Below the pieces are notes generated by a model. The model was not told where the DNA came from and made no database searches. It saw only the letters and a program-made list of their open reading frames with translations. Positions 41,146-49,691 of a stretch of 64,000 nucleotides of DNA are shown here, one piece after another. Numbering within the stretch: the first letter of the stretch is position 1; each line of letters begins with the position of its first letter. The DNA comes from RBG-16-57-11 sp964503145. GTDB taxonomy: Bacteria > Chloroflexota > Anaerolineae > Anaerolineales > UBA4823. Position numbers and translations under genes: made by a program. The stretch lies in contig CAZCYV010000018.1 of NCBI GenBank assembly GCA_964503145.1, forward strand, positions 1 through 64,000. Direction: 5' to 3'.

Positions 41146-43608
41146 ATGGACATTGGTCTGGTGCAACCCGTCGATATCGACGCCCAGATGCGTTCTGCTT
41201 ATCTAGACTACGCCATGAGCGTGATCGTGGCGCGCGCCTTGCCGGATGCGCGCGACGGCTTGAAGCCCGTCCATCGTCGCATTCTATATGCCATGCATGA
41301 CATGGGCATCCGCTCCAATTCGGCGTATAAAAAATCTGCCCGCATCGTCGGCGAGGTGTTGGGCAAATACCATCCACATGGCGACGCAGCGGTGTACGAT
41401 GCGATGGCGCGCATGGCGCAGGATTTCTCCATGCGCTACGTCTTGATCGATGGGCAGGGCAACTTCGGCTCGGTGGACGGCGACGCTCCGGCAGCCATGC
41501 GTTACACCGAGGCGCGCCTGTCGAGCATGGCTGAAGAAATGCTGGCGGATATCGACCGCGATACGGTAGATTTCGGCGACAACTTCGATGGCTCGCTTAA
41601 AGAGCCGCTGGTCCTTCCTGCGCGGCTGCCCAACCTGTTGCTCAACGGCTCTGCAGGCATCGCTGTAGGCATGGCGACGAACATCCCGCCGCATCATTTG
41701 GGCGAGCTGGTGGCGGCGATTGGCTATCTGATCGACCATTACGACGCCATCGACGATGTGCCCATCGAAGAACTGACGCGGCGCGTCCCCGGCCCAGATT
41801 TTCCCACCGGTGGAGTCATCGTCGGCGAAGAAGGCATCTTGCAGGCCTATTCCACCGGACGCGGACGGATCATCTTACGGGGTCTGGCGCATATCGAAGA
41901 AATGAGCGGTGGGCGTCATCGCATCGTGATCACGGAGATCCCCTTTCAGCTCAACAAATCCACCCTGATCGAACGCATTGCAGAGCTGGCGCGCGAGGGC
42001 AAGCTGGACGACATCTCCGACCTGCGCGATGAATCCGATCGGCGCGGGATGAGCATCGTGATCGAACTAAAGCGCGGCGCCCAGCCTAAAAAAGTACTCA
42101 ACCAGCTCTACAAATATACACCGCTGCAATCAACTTTTGGGGTGCAACTCCTGGCCCTGGTGGATGGCGTGCCGCGCTTACTTTCGCTCAAGCGCGCCTT
42201 GCAAATTTTCATCGAGCATCGCCGCGAGGTCATTTATCGCCGTTCGCAGTTCGATTTGAACCGCGCCCGCGAGCGCGCCCATATCCTGGCGGGCTTGCTG
42301 ATCGCCCTGGGACATCTGGACGAGGTCATTGAGTTGATCCGCCGTTCACCCGACGCCGAGACAGCAAAAGAGCGCCTGGTACAGCGTTTCGAGCTGAGCG
42401 ATAAGCAGGCACAGGCGATCCTGGACATGCAGCTTCGCCGTCTGGCCGCTCTGGAGAGACAAAAGATCGAGGATGAGCAGAAACAGACTCTGGAGCGCAT
42501 CGCCTATCTCGAAGATTTGCTGGCTAATCCGCAGAAAATCCTTCAAGTGATTAAGGACGACCTGTTCGAACTGGCGGAGAAATACGGCGACCAACGCCGC
42601 ACCCGCATCGCCCGCGAAGCCAGCCAGGATTTTCGCGAAGAGGACCTGGTGCCAGATGAGCCTGTGCTGATCAGCCTGACTCAGCGCGGTTATGTCAAGC
42701 GCGTCCTTGCGGCTGCGTTTCGCGCTCAGAGCCGGGGCGGGCGCGGCGTCACCGGGCACACAACCAGGGATGAAGATGAAGTCGCCCTGGTGATCCCGGC
42801 GCGAACGCTGGACACAGTCTTGTTCTTCTCCGACCGTGGCAAGGTGTACTCAGAAAAAGCCTATCAGATTCCCGATGCCGACCGCTCTGGCCGCGGCATC
42901 CCAATCGTGAACGTGCTTTCGCTGGATGCGGGCGAGGCGATCACCGCCGCGGTGGCCGTGCCGCAATTCGATGAAAATCGCTTCTGCACGATGGCTACTC
43001 GCGATGGGCGCATCAAACGCGTCGCCTTGAGCGAGTTCGCCGCTGTTCGACCTTCAGGCTTGATCGCCATCAACCTGGAAGAGGGGGACCGTCTGGGATG
43101 GGCACGGCTGACCAGCGGCGATGACGATATCATCCTGGTCACCGAGCAAGGCCAGGCGCTGCGCTTCACCGAGAGCGAGGTCCGCCCGATGGGACGCGCC
43201 GCGGCGGGCGTGACCGCGATCAAGCTGAACGCCGACGACCACGTCGCCAGCATGGAGGTGGTAGAGCCTGGCGGCGACCTGTTCGTCCTGACGGCTTTGG
43301 GCTATGGCAAACGCACGCCGCTGAAGGAATATCCAGTCAAAGGCCGCGCCACTGGCGGGGTGCAGACCATCGATCAAAAGGCGCTGAAGAAGATTGGACC
43401 GATCGTGGCGGCACGTGTGGTGCAAGAGGCTGATGATCTGACGATCATTTCGGCCAGCGGCGTGGCGCTGCGCACCAAAGTGCGCGATATCTCCCAGACC
43501 GGACGCGCCACCCGAGGTGTGCTGGTGATCAGCCTGCAGCCCGGCGATTGCGTCGTGTCCGTCGCTCGCGTGGCGAACTTCGACTTGCACCGCGCAGCGG
43601 CCGACTGA
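41146..43608 (+). CDS. gyrA: DNA gyrase subunit A
   Basis: 820 residues from ATG 41146 (AAGAAGGA upstream at a suitable distance; ATG 41134 is also in frame but too close to that site). Catalytic Tyr is Y120 (AAMRYTEARL). The quinolone region reads HPHGDAAVYDAM, with Ala at the E. coli Ser83 position and the Asp87 equivalent kept. A GyrA-box-like QSRGGRGVTG in the C-terminal beta-pinwheel identifies it as gyrase rather than topoisomerase IV. With GyrB it adds negative supercoils. gyrB is not in the window. Confidence 0.96.
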   Translation: MDIGLVQPVDIDAQMRSAYLDYAMSVIVARALPDARDGLKPVHRRILYAMHDMGIRSNSAYKKSARIVGEVLGKYHPHGDAAVYDAMARMAQDFSMRYVLIDGQGNFGSVDGDAPAAMRYTEARLSSMAEEMLADIDRDTVDFGDNFDGSLKEPLVLPARLPNLLLNGSAGIAVGMATNIPPHHLGELVAAIGYLIDHYDAIDDVPIEELTRRVPGPDFPTGGVIVGEEGILQAYSTGRGRIILRGLAHIEEMSGGRHRIVITEIPFQLNKSTLIERIAELAREGKLDDISDLRDESDRRGMSIVIELKRGAQPKKVLNQLYKYTPLQSTFGVQLLALVDGVPRLLSLKRALQIFIEHRREVIYRRSQFDLNRARERAHILAGLLIALGHLDEVIELIRRSPDAETAKERLVQRFELSDKQAQAILDMQLRRLAALERQKIEDEQKQTLERIAYLEDLLANPQKILQVIKDDLFELAEKYGDQRRTRIAREASQDFREEDLVPDEPVLISLTQRGYVKRVLAAAFRAQSRGGRGVTGHTTRDEDEVALVIPARTLDTVLFFSDRGKVYSEKAYQIPDADRSGRGIPIVNVLSLDAGEAITAAVAVPQFDENRFCTMATRDGRIKRVALSEFAAVRPSGLIAINLEEGDRLGWARLTSGDDDIILVTEQGQALRFTESEVRPMGRAAAGVTAIKLNADDHVASMEVVEPGGDLFVLTALGYGKRTPLKEYPVKGRATGGVQTIDQKALKKIGPIVAARVVQEADDLTIISASGVALRTKVRDISQTGRATRGVLVISLQPGDCVVSVARVANFDLHRAAAD

Positions 43609-43632
43609 AACCAGCCCGGCCTTTGAGATGGA

Positions 43633-43857
43633 TTAGAAGACAGGCGGCACGACTTTGCCGGTCACCAGCAGGCAAAATGCGCTCAGCAAACAGGTGATGA
43701 TCAACAGCAACGCTGCAACGATGCAGGTCTGAAAGGGCGTCATCCCTAAAAATCGCACCCTGGAAGGGAGACGCACCGAGGCGGAGAAAGTCTGCTCGGC
43801 ATCTTCATCTTCTAAGGGGGTCTCGCTGGCCTGTTGGCGCAACTCTTCGATGGACAT
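43633..43857 (-). CDS. Small single-span membrane protein
   Basis: 74 residues from ATG 43857 (CTGGAGAG 6 bp upstream). The N-terminal half is acidic and soluble (MSIEELRQQ, EDEDAEQ), followed by one strong membrane helix (about 44-66, CIVAALLLIITCLLSAFCLL). It starts 20 bp after the birA stop and is the last gene of that run. No known family recognised. Confidence 0.7.
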   Translation of the reverse strand: MSIEELRQQASETPLEDEDAEQTFSASVRLPSRVRFLGMTPFQTCIVAALLLIITCLLSAFCLLVTGKVVPPVF

Positions 43858-43877
43858 GGTCTCTCCAGGTCTGAGGA

Positions 43878-44705
43878 TCAACGTTCCGGGTTGGCAGGTC
43901 GTAGGCGCAATTCGCCATAGTTCAACGAGCGTAATTCGCCGTTCTGGCTGCGCACCTGTAAACAACCTGCAGGATCAAGCCCCACCAGCAGGCCCTGTTC
44001 GGGTGGCGAGGTCTGATCACTGGCATCTCGATAAATATAAACCCACTCGCCCTTAAACGCCAGTCTATCTTCCCAGGCGCGCAGGAATTCCGCCTCCCCC
44101 AGGCGATCACGCCAAACAAGCAAGTTTTCCAGCACGCTGCGCAGCAACTGCCAGCGATCAACCGGCCGCCCCAGTTCGGCCTCAACACTGGTAGCCGGGT
44201 AGAGCCACTGAGCTTCGGGCGGCGCAGAAGCCAATGAAACATTCATGCCAATCCCGAGGATGATCGCGGAGAGTTGCTCGCCTTGCCACTGGGCCTCGGC
44301 CAGGATTCCGCACACCTTACGCCCCGACAGCAGAACATCGTTCGGCCATTTGATCTGCGCTCGCAACCCGTACATTGTCTGTAGCGCCTGGCTGACCGCC
44401 AGCGCCCCGAGCGCGGTCAGGCGCGCCAACCTGCCTGGCAGGTCGCCCTGAGCGTTTGACGGGGCGTAATCAGGGCCGCGCAATACCAGGCTGAAGGCCA
44501 GCGCCGCCCCCGGCGGCGTGAACCACTGGCGCCCCAGGCGACCACGCCCGGCGGTCTGCTCATCGGCGACGACCACGGAGAGATCTGGCGCGCCTGCTTC
44601 GGCCCAGCGCAGTGCTTCGGTATTGGTAGATCCAATCCGCTCGAAAAAACGCAACGGGCCTAAGGCCAGTCCGTGGAGAACTTGCTCTAGTCTGTTCTGG
44701 TCCAT
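43878..44705 (-). CDS. birA: Biotin-[acetyl-CoA carboxylase] ligase
   Basis: 275 residues from ATG 44705 (a GTG at 44720 is in frame). The ligase core is clear: AGRGRLGRQW (biotinyl-AMP loop), KWPNDVLLSGRKVCGIL and GIGMNV. A C-terminal SH3-like domain ends the protein. There is no N-terminal winged helix, so this is a monofunctional (class I) ligase and not a biotin-operon repressor. It attaches biotin to carboxylase carrier proteins. Confidence 0.94.
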   Translation of the reverse strand: MDQNRLEQVLHGLALGPLRFFERIGSTNTEALRWAEAGAPDLSVVVADEQTAGRGRLGRQWFTPPGAALAFSLVLRGPDYAPSNAQGDLPGRLARLTALGALAVSQALQTMYGLRAQIKWPNDVLLSGRKVCGILAEAQWQGEQLSAIILGIGMNVSLASAPPEAQWLYPATSVEAELGRPVDRWQLLRSVLENLLVWRDRLGEAEFLRAWEDRLAFKGEWVYIYRDASDQTSPPEQGLLVGLDPAGCLQVRSQNGELRSLNYGELRLRPANPER

Positions 44706-44753
44706 CGCAACGTGGTCCACCGGTTGATCGAAGGCTCTCTTTTGTGTTTACAT

Positions 44754-45509
44754 CTATCGATTGACTTCTTCGACCGGAACGTACCAGCGTACGCGCGTCC
44801 CCAAGCGATCGCGCGCCTTCCAAAGCAGAGGCTTTGGGACCGACCCCATCGCATTTCGCACCCCTTGAATGCGCTCCAGCACCAGGCGCGTCTGTTCGTC
44901 GCTCAGGCCTGGGTTGTCGTTCCTGAGCATGGCCTCTATCCTTCCTAAATTCAGCATCGTCGTCGTGTATAGACCCCAATCATGGGCGCAAAGCTGCGCC
45001 ACGCGCTCCAGGTTGATCATATTCTCATCGCCATGCCCCACTTCGTTATCCAGCAACAAAGCGATCAGATCCAGAGCATCCTTGCGGTTCAATTCGACGA
45101 TCTGCGTTTTAGTCAGGAGAAGCTCAGCCAACGGCAGGGTCCAGGGATGCAGGTCAAGACGATCTCGCAACGGTAGCTTATGGCACATCTCGAAATCGCC
45201 GATGAAGATGTCGATGTGCCGCTGCCCCTGAATATCATAGTAGAGCTGACGCCTCCCGCCATTCAGGGTGTTGAATGCCTTGTCCGGCAGGTACCCCATA
45301 CTATAAAAGAAGCCGGGCAATCGCCGTTGCTCGTGACGATCGGCGACAAAGTCAATATCCGGATAGATGCGTTGGACATTAAAGTGGTCCAGGTTCGAAC
45401 TGTGCATGCGCACGGCCAACCCGCCAATCAGGCGCAGGCGCAAATGTTCGCGCTGAGCCTCGCGCATCAGGCGATTGGCTTCATCGACGATGTTGGGCAA
45501 TGTGGGCAT
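44754..45509 (-). CDS. Nucleotidyltransferase-fold protein (AbiEii/MNT-like)
   Basis: 251 residues, AGGAG before ATG 45509. The start of a nucleotidyltransferase-fold is visible: RLIGGLAVRMH (about 26-36, the GG/GS-like helix), then YPDIDFVAD with a D-x-D pair, then HIDIFIGDF with a further D-x-F. LLTKTQIVELNRKDALDLIALL is typical of AbiEii-like and related proteins of this superfamily. No antitoxin gene is adjacent, so it is not called a toxin. It sits 9 bp after the APC permease stop and upstream of birA. Confidence 0.65.
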   Translation of the reverse strand: MPTLPNIVDEANRLMREAQREHLRLRLIGGLAVRMHSSNLDHFNVQRIYPDIDFVADRHEQRRLPGFFYSMGYLPDKAFNTLNGGRRQLYYDIQGQRHIDIFIGDFEMCHKLPLRDRLDLHPWTLPLAELLLTKTQIVELNRKDALDLIALLLDNEVGHGDENMINLERVAQLCAHDWGLYTTTMLNLGRIEAMLRNDNPGLSDEQTRLVLERIQGVRNAMGSVPKPLLWKARDRLGTRVRWYVPVEEVNR

Positions 45510-45518
45510 GCATCACTC

Positions 45519-47159
45519 CTACTCGACCGGGATTTCCTGATGTACTTTGGCAATATCGATCCCTTCACGCTTGCGATAGCTGCGGAAGAAGAGATAGGTG
45601 CCCAAGGCCAGCAAGTACATCGCGCCCATAAAGATCATCGAGTTCGGATTCTGTAATCCGATTCCGTAAAGCTGCAGCGGATCGAAGATCCAGGCATAGA
45701 GCAAGAAAGCCAGAAAAGCAGCAAAGACCACCCCGGCAACCGTGATCAATGGGACCCCGAAGACTTTATACTTGAGGATCGGCGAGGCGTTGTAGAGTGC
45801 TGGCTTGCGATAAGGAAGCAGGATCGCAGCAATGGCTGTGCCCAGGTAGGTCACCGCGATCACCAGGGTGGAGTCCAGCGTCAGCGAGCGGAAGTTGAAC
45901 ACATTCCAGGCAAATAGCGCGCTGATGATCAACGATGGAATGACCATCAGCATCAGGGCATAGATGGGCGTGCGGGTGCGCGGCTCGACTTCGGCCACTT
46001 TTTCGGGCAACAAACGATCGAACGCTGCAGCGAAAATCACCCGCGTCGAGCTCAAGAACACCGTCCCCGACCAGCCAAACCACCACAGGCTCATCGCCAG
46101 GATGACCAGGAATTGAACCAGCCGGTTTTGCACCAGATAAACCGCCAGCAACGCCGGGTAAGGCCAGATGGGGAGAGGCGGCGCCTGGTCGGTGTAACCC
46201 CAAGCGTAATTCCACCAGGCAGCGTTGGCCCGCACGTAAAAATCCCAGGTGAAAGCGCGGGCAATGAGCAGGCACAGCAGGACAGCCAGAAAAGTGGTGA
46301 AGATCAACGCCGCAGCCATCCCCCAGAAATTGCGCTTGAAATCCGTAGCCCCGCGCACTTCACCGTAAAGCGTCGCGCCCCAGTTCGGCCAAAGGTTGAA
46401 AAAGACCACGAACGGCATCGCCAGGAAGATGGCGCCTAACCCACCTCCGCTCAGTGGAAGCGTTGCGCCGGCTTCGGCGCCGGCCTGGATCGTGGCCTGA
46501 AAAACGCCCGCTTGAGCGCCAAACTGAGCGGCTGCCTCGCGCTCCAGCCCAACCCGAAAAGCATCTGGCGATCCGAGGAGCAAGAAAGCCATGACCACCA
46601 ACAGCCCGGCCATGCCGCCCCAAAAGCAGACCCGCTGGATGCGCGCATACCAGCGCATTCCCACTGCGATGTAGCCCGTTACCAGCGCACACAAGAAGAC
46701 GCAGGTTAAGAACAAGCCCAAAGGCTGTTGTACAAACCATAGCGCCAGCGACTTTGCCCCGGCGATGCCCAACAGCGGCGTGATCACGATGTGCCGCAGC
46801 ATATCGCCGTATAACGGCACCCACAGCCAGAGGATGAACCACCAACCGGTCACCGCCAGGACAAACCCCACCCCGCCGCCCAGGATGCGGCTCTGCCAGA
46901 CGTAATCGCCGCCTGAGCGCGGCATCACAGCGATCAAAGCCGCGTAAGTCACTACTTCGAATAAGATGAACATGGCGCTGATGATCAGGGTAGGCAGCAA
47001 ACCGCCTTCCAGGTAGTACATCTGGCTGAAGATGTACAGACCCAAGGTGATGAGATTGATGGAAAACATGGCGTAGATGAACGCATCAAAGACCGACCAG
47101 GAGCGCACCAGCCCGGTGGCCTTGCGCACAAAAAGCGTTGCGCTTTGTGTGGTTGCCAT
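45519..47159 (-). CDS. APC-family amino acid permease
   Basis: 546 residues with about 12-13 hydrophobic helices and no signal peptide. The first helix region (SVFDAFIYAMFSINLITLGLY) and AVMPRSGGDYVWQSRILGGGVGF resemble the substrate/Na-site turn of amino acid-polyamine-organocation transporters. GGAGGCAG precedes ATG 47159. The substrate is not predictable. It is second in the run after the metallophosphoesterase (21-bp gap). Confidence 0.9.
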   Translation of the reverse strand: MATTQSATLFVRKATGLVRSWSVFDAFIYAMFSINLITLGLYIFSQMYYLEGGLLPTLIISAMFILFEVVTYAALIAVMPRSGGDYVWQSRILGGGVGFVLAVTGWWFILWLWVPLYGDMLRHIVITPLLGIAGAKSLALWFVQQPLGLFLTCVFLCALVTGYIAVGMRWYARIQRVCFWGGMAGLLVVMAFLLLGSPDAFRVGLEREAAAQFGAQAGVFQATIQAGAEAGATLPLSGGGLGAIFLAMPFVVFFNLWPNWGATLYGEVRGATDFKRNFWGMAAALIFTTFLAVLLCLLIARAFTWDFYVRANAAWWNYAWGYTDQAPPLPIWPYPALLAVYLVQNRLVQFLVILAMSLWWFGWSGTVFLSSTRVIFAAAFDRLLPEKVAEVEPRTRTPIYALMLMVIPSLIISALFAWNVFNFRSLTLDSTLVIAVTYLGTAIAAILLPYRKPALYNASPILKYKVFGVPLITVAGVVFAAFLAFLLYAWIFDPLQLYGIGLQNPNSMIFMGAMYLLALGTYLFFRSYRKREGIDIAKVHQEIPVE

Positions 47160-47180
47160 TTTCTCTGCCTCCTTATCGAA

Positions 47181-48122
47181 TTATCCAGAAGTCAGGACAT
47201 AGGTTTCGATTTTATTGCGTCCCAATTGGATCAAAGCGCCCAGCAGGCTGCCCTGTTCGTATATGCTACCAGGATTGATGCACAGCGTGCGCCCGATGCG
47301 AATCGCCCCGCGGCTTTCATGAATATGACCGTGCAAGCCGAGGAGAGGCTGGTGTTTTTCGATGGCCTCCCGCAACGCGTGACTCCCTACCGGGCGAACC
47401 GCATTGCCCGCATATTTGGGGCGCAGGTTTTCATCAAGCTCGGGCGCATCATCCAGCATCGAGCCATACGGCGGGACGTGGATGTTGAAGATGCTGGCGC
47501 CAGGATCGCGCACCTCCGCGATCATCGCTGCGTAGCGTGCCCTTAACGCATCTTCGGACTCTTCACGAAAAGTGCGCCAGGGGGTGATATTGCTCCAGCC
47601 CGAACTGATCATCTGGTGATGCCGATCCAGATCGATCACCCTCCCTTCCGCCAGATGGACGCAATTCGACGCCCGGATGATCTCATCCACCTGGAGCAAA
47701 TCATCATTTCCAGGGCACACATAGCAGCGAATGCCGCTATCCTTCAGCATGCGATCGGCGAAGTCCATCCACTGCTCCAGGGTTCTCATAACCTCAATCT
47801 GGAAAAGCTCATCGACTTTCTCAGGAGCTTGAGTCAGTTCAGTGATTTCCTCGGGCGACGTGCGGTAAGGATAATACCCGCGGCTCCTGACGCGCTTCTC
47901 AAATTCCTGCACCTCATCTTCCCCGGAAAGCTCGAATGCTTGCTCCAGGAGGCTGGCGCGGTAATGATCCCGACCCAAGTGCACGATCGGCACAATCGCC
48001 TTCCCGGTCATGTCCCCGCCTAGAATCAGGACATCTGCTCCGTAAAACTTCCCCGCATGGATGAATTTTTTCCAACAAATATCTGAACCATGAATATCGG
48101 TCGCAAAAAAGACTTTCGTCAC
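47181..48122 (-). CDS. Calcineurin-type metallophosphoesterase
   Basis: 313 residues from a GTG start at 48122 (CAGGAAA upstream). Metal motifs in order: D8/H10 (TDIHGSD), GGDMT, CPGNDD, FNIHVPPYG, and GLHGHIHES. It is a cytoplasmic binuclear metal phosphoesterase; a nucleotide, protein or lipid substrate is possible. First gene of the minus-strand run with the APC permease, nucleotidyltransferase, birA and the small membrane protein. Confidence 0.92.
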   Translation of the reverse strand: MTKVFFATDIHGSDICWKKFIHAGKFYGADVLILGGDMTGKAIVPIVHLGRDHYRASLLEQAFELSGEDEVQEFEKRVRSRGYYPYRTSPEEITELTQAPEKVDELFQIEVMRTLEQWMDFADRMLKDSGIRCYVCPGNDDLLQVDEIIRASNCVHLAEGRVIDLDRHHQMISSGWSNITPWRTFREESEDALRARYAAMIAEVRDPGASIFNIHVPPYGSMLDDAPELDENLRPKYAGNAVRPVGSHALREAIEKHQPLLGLHGHIHESRGAIRIGRTLCINPGSIYEQGSLLGALIQLGRNKIETYVLTSG

Positions 48123-48338
48123 GATCTATTTCCTGATTCGGCGAATACAGGTAAACAACGTTACCTGGCTGGCATTATAACAAAATACTGTCAGCTTGCA
48201 GCAGCCTCACCAACGCGCCCATCATTGGAAGCAATCGAACCGGGCGTTGCCTCAAAAGCACCTGACGAGTGGAATCTTGACAGGCATTCAGGGCGAGCGT
48301 CCAATAGTCCAATTGCCTGATGCAGCGCAGGGGCATAG

Positions 48339-48344
48339 TATAAT
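48339..48344 (+). promoter_or_regulatory. -10 candidate upstream of GTPase-like gene
   Basis: TATAAT 48 bp before the ATG at 48392; the nearest TTGCCT (48313-48318) is 20 bp away, so the -35 is poor. The 269-bp intergenic space also holds a short inverted repeat CAGGTAA/TTACCTG at 48148-48167. Confidence 0.35.
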
Positions 48345-48391
48345 CCCTTTTACCATGGTTAAACGCGGGCAAATCTTGCAGAAATGGCGCA

Positions 48392-49657
48392 ATGAGCATC
48401 TTTTCCTATTTCACTAACATCTGGGACATCCTCAAAGAAGCCGATCTTCGCCCCCTGCGCGAGCAAGCTCTTCGCGGCGTGCGCATTGCCATCGTCGGCG
48501 CCGCAGGCTCAGGGCGCTCGACCCTGGCCGATCAACTGCGGCAGGATCCTGGCAGACCAGCGAACACCAGCGACTCTCCGGTGCTGATCCTAGACCTGGT
48601 CTCGGCTTCTCAGGCTGCCAGCGCCGACCTGATCATCCTGATGGTCGATAGCCGTAAGGCGGATACCACCCAGGAGCAAGAGCTGGCAAAGGCCTGGCAC
48701 AACGCCGCCAAGAAGGTGCTGGTCGTCATCAACCATAGAGAGGCTGCTGCTCCGGCCCAGATGCCCGGCGAGCCAGTCAGCGGCGCGGCCGCAGAAACAG
48801 CATCGGCGCCTCCAGAATCATCCCTCGCGCCAATGGGCGGCAATGGACAGGCTTTGGCGACCGCTGAGCCTCAGTCGCCGCCAGCCCGGCTCAAACGCGG
48901 GGTGGTGCGGGGGTCGATCCTGGATGACAACTTCCTCATCGGTCACTTCGCACAGGCTGTCATCGAACTGATCCCCGATCAACTGCTCGCCCTGGGGCGG
49001 TTTTTCCCGCTTTTCCGCATCCCCATCGCCCGCTACATGATCAACGACACCTGCTTCACCAACGCGGCTTATTCGCTGAGCACCGGCCTGGCCGAAATGA
49101 TCCCCATCCTGGGGATCCCGGTGGTGTTGACCGACACGGTGATCTTGACCAAAAACCAGCTCTTCATGGTGTACAAGCTGGGGCTGACGTTTGGTTTCTC
49201 CACGCGCTGGCAAGATTACGTGGGCGAATTCAGCAGCGTTTTGGGGGGCGGCTTCGTCTGGCGCCAAATCGCCCGTTCATTGATCGGTTTGATCCCGGTA
49301 TGGGGCATCGCCCCCAAGACAGCAATCGCTTATGCCGGCACCTATGTCATCGGCAACGCGGTCTTGCAGTGGTATCTCACCGGCCGTCACCTCTCCAAGC
49401 AACAGATGCGTCAGGTTTACGACCAGGCCCTCGCCCGGGGCAGAGAACTGACCCGCTGGCTGGTGAGCAGGCGGCCAAAATTACGCCTGCCCAAACCCCG
49501 ATTGAGTCTGCCTAAGCTGTCCCTATCCCTTCCCAAACGCCAGCCGCGCCCACTGCCTGCCATCGCGCCAGAGCGCGCCTGCGCCAACTGCGGTAAGACC
49601 AGCGCCGCCGACGCTAGCTTCTGTCAATACTGTGGCCATCCCCTGAACCAGCCTTAA
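48392..49657 (+). CDS. Degenerate GTPase - DUF697-like - zinc-ribbon protein
   Basis: 421 residues. An N-terminal P-loop domain has Walker A GAAGSGRST (36-44), but the G3 DxxG is not clear and NKxD reads NHRE, so GTP binding may be altered. A Pro/Ala/Ser linker (about 120-165) is followed by hydrophobic helices (about 205-345) resembling DUF697 (IPVWGIAPKTAIAYAGTYVIGNA). A basic Pro/Leu/Lys repeat stretch (RLPKPRLSLPK) leads to a C-terminal zinc ribbon (C397, C400, C411, C414). It is probably peripheral to the membrane. No Shine-Dalgarno site is seen. Role unknown. Confidence 0.75.
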   Translation: MSIFSYFTNIWDILKEADLRPLREQALRGVRIAIVGAAGSGRSTLADQLRQDPGRPANTSDSPVLILDLVSASQAASADLIILMVDSRKADTTQEQELAKAWHNAAKKVLVVINHREAAAPAQMPGEPVSGAAAETASAPPESSLAPMGGNGQALATAEPQSPPARLKRGVVRGSILDDNFLIGHFAQAVIELIPDQLLALGRFFPLFRIPIARYMINDTCFTNAAYSLSTGLAEMIPILGIPVVLTDTVILTKNQLFMVYKLGLTFGFSTRWQDYVGEFSSVLGGGFVWRQIARSLIGLIPVWGIAPKTAIAYAGTYVIGNAVLQWYLTGRHLSKQQMRQVYDQALARGRELTRWLVSRRPKLRLPKPRLSLPKLSLSLPKRQPRPLPAIAPERACANCGKTSAADASFCQYCGHPLNQP

Positions 49658-49691
49658 GCCTGGCTATTGGGTTGAGCGAACAGAGGTGAGT

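Noticed and set aside
44754..45509. Toxin-antitoxin system (AbiE type)
   Set aside because: No adjacent antitoxin gene; the neighbours are an APC permease and birA.
48175..48399. Minus-strand 74-residue ORF between the metallophosphoesterase and GTPase-like genes
   Set aside because: No family features, overlaps the promoter region and the plus-strand gene start, and has a poor start context.
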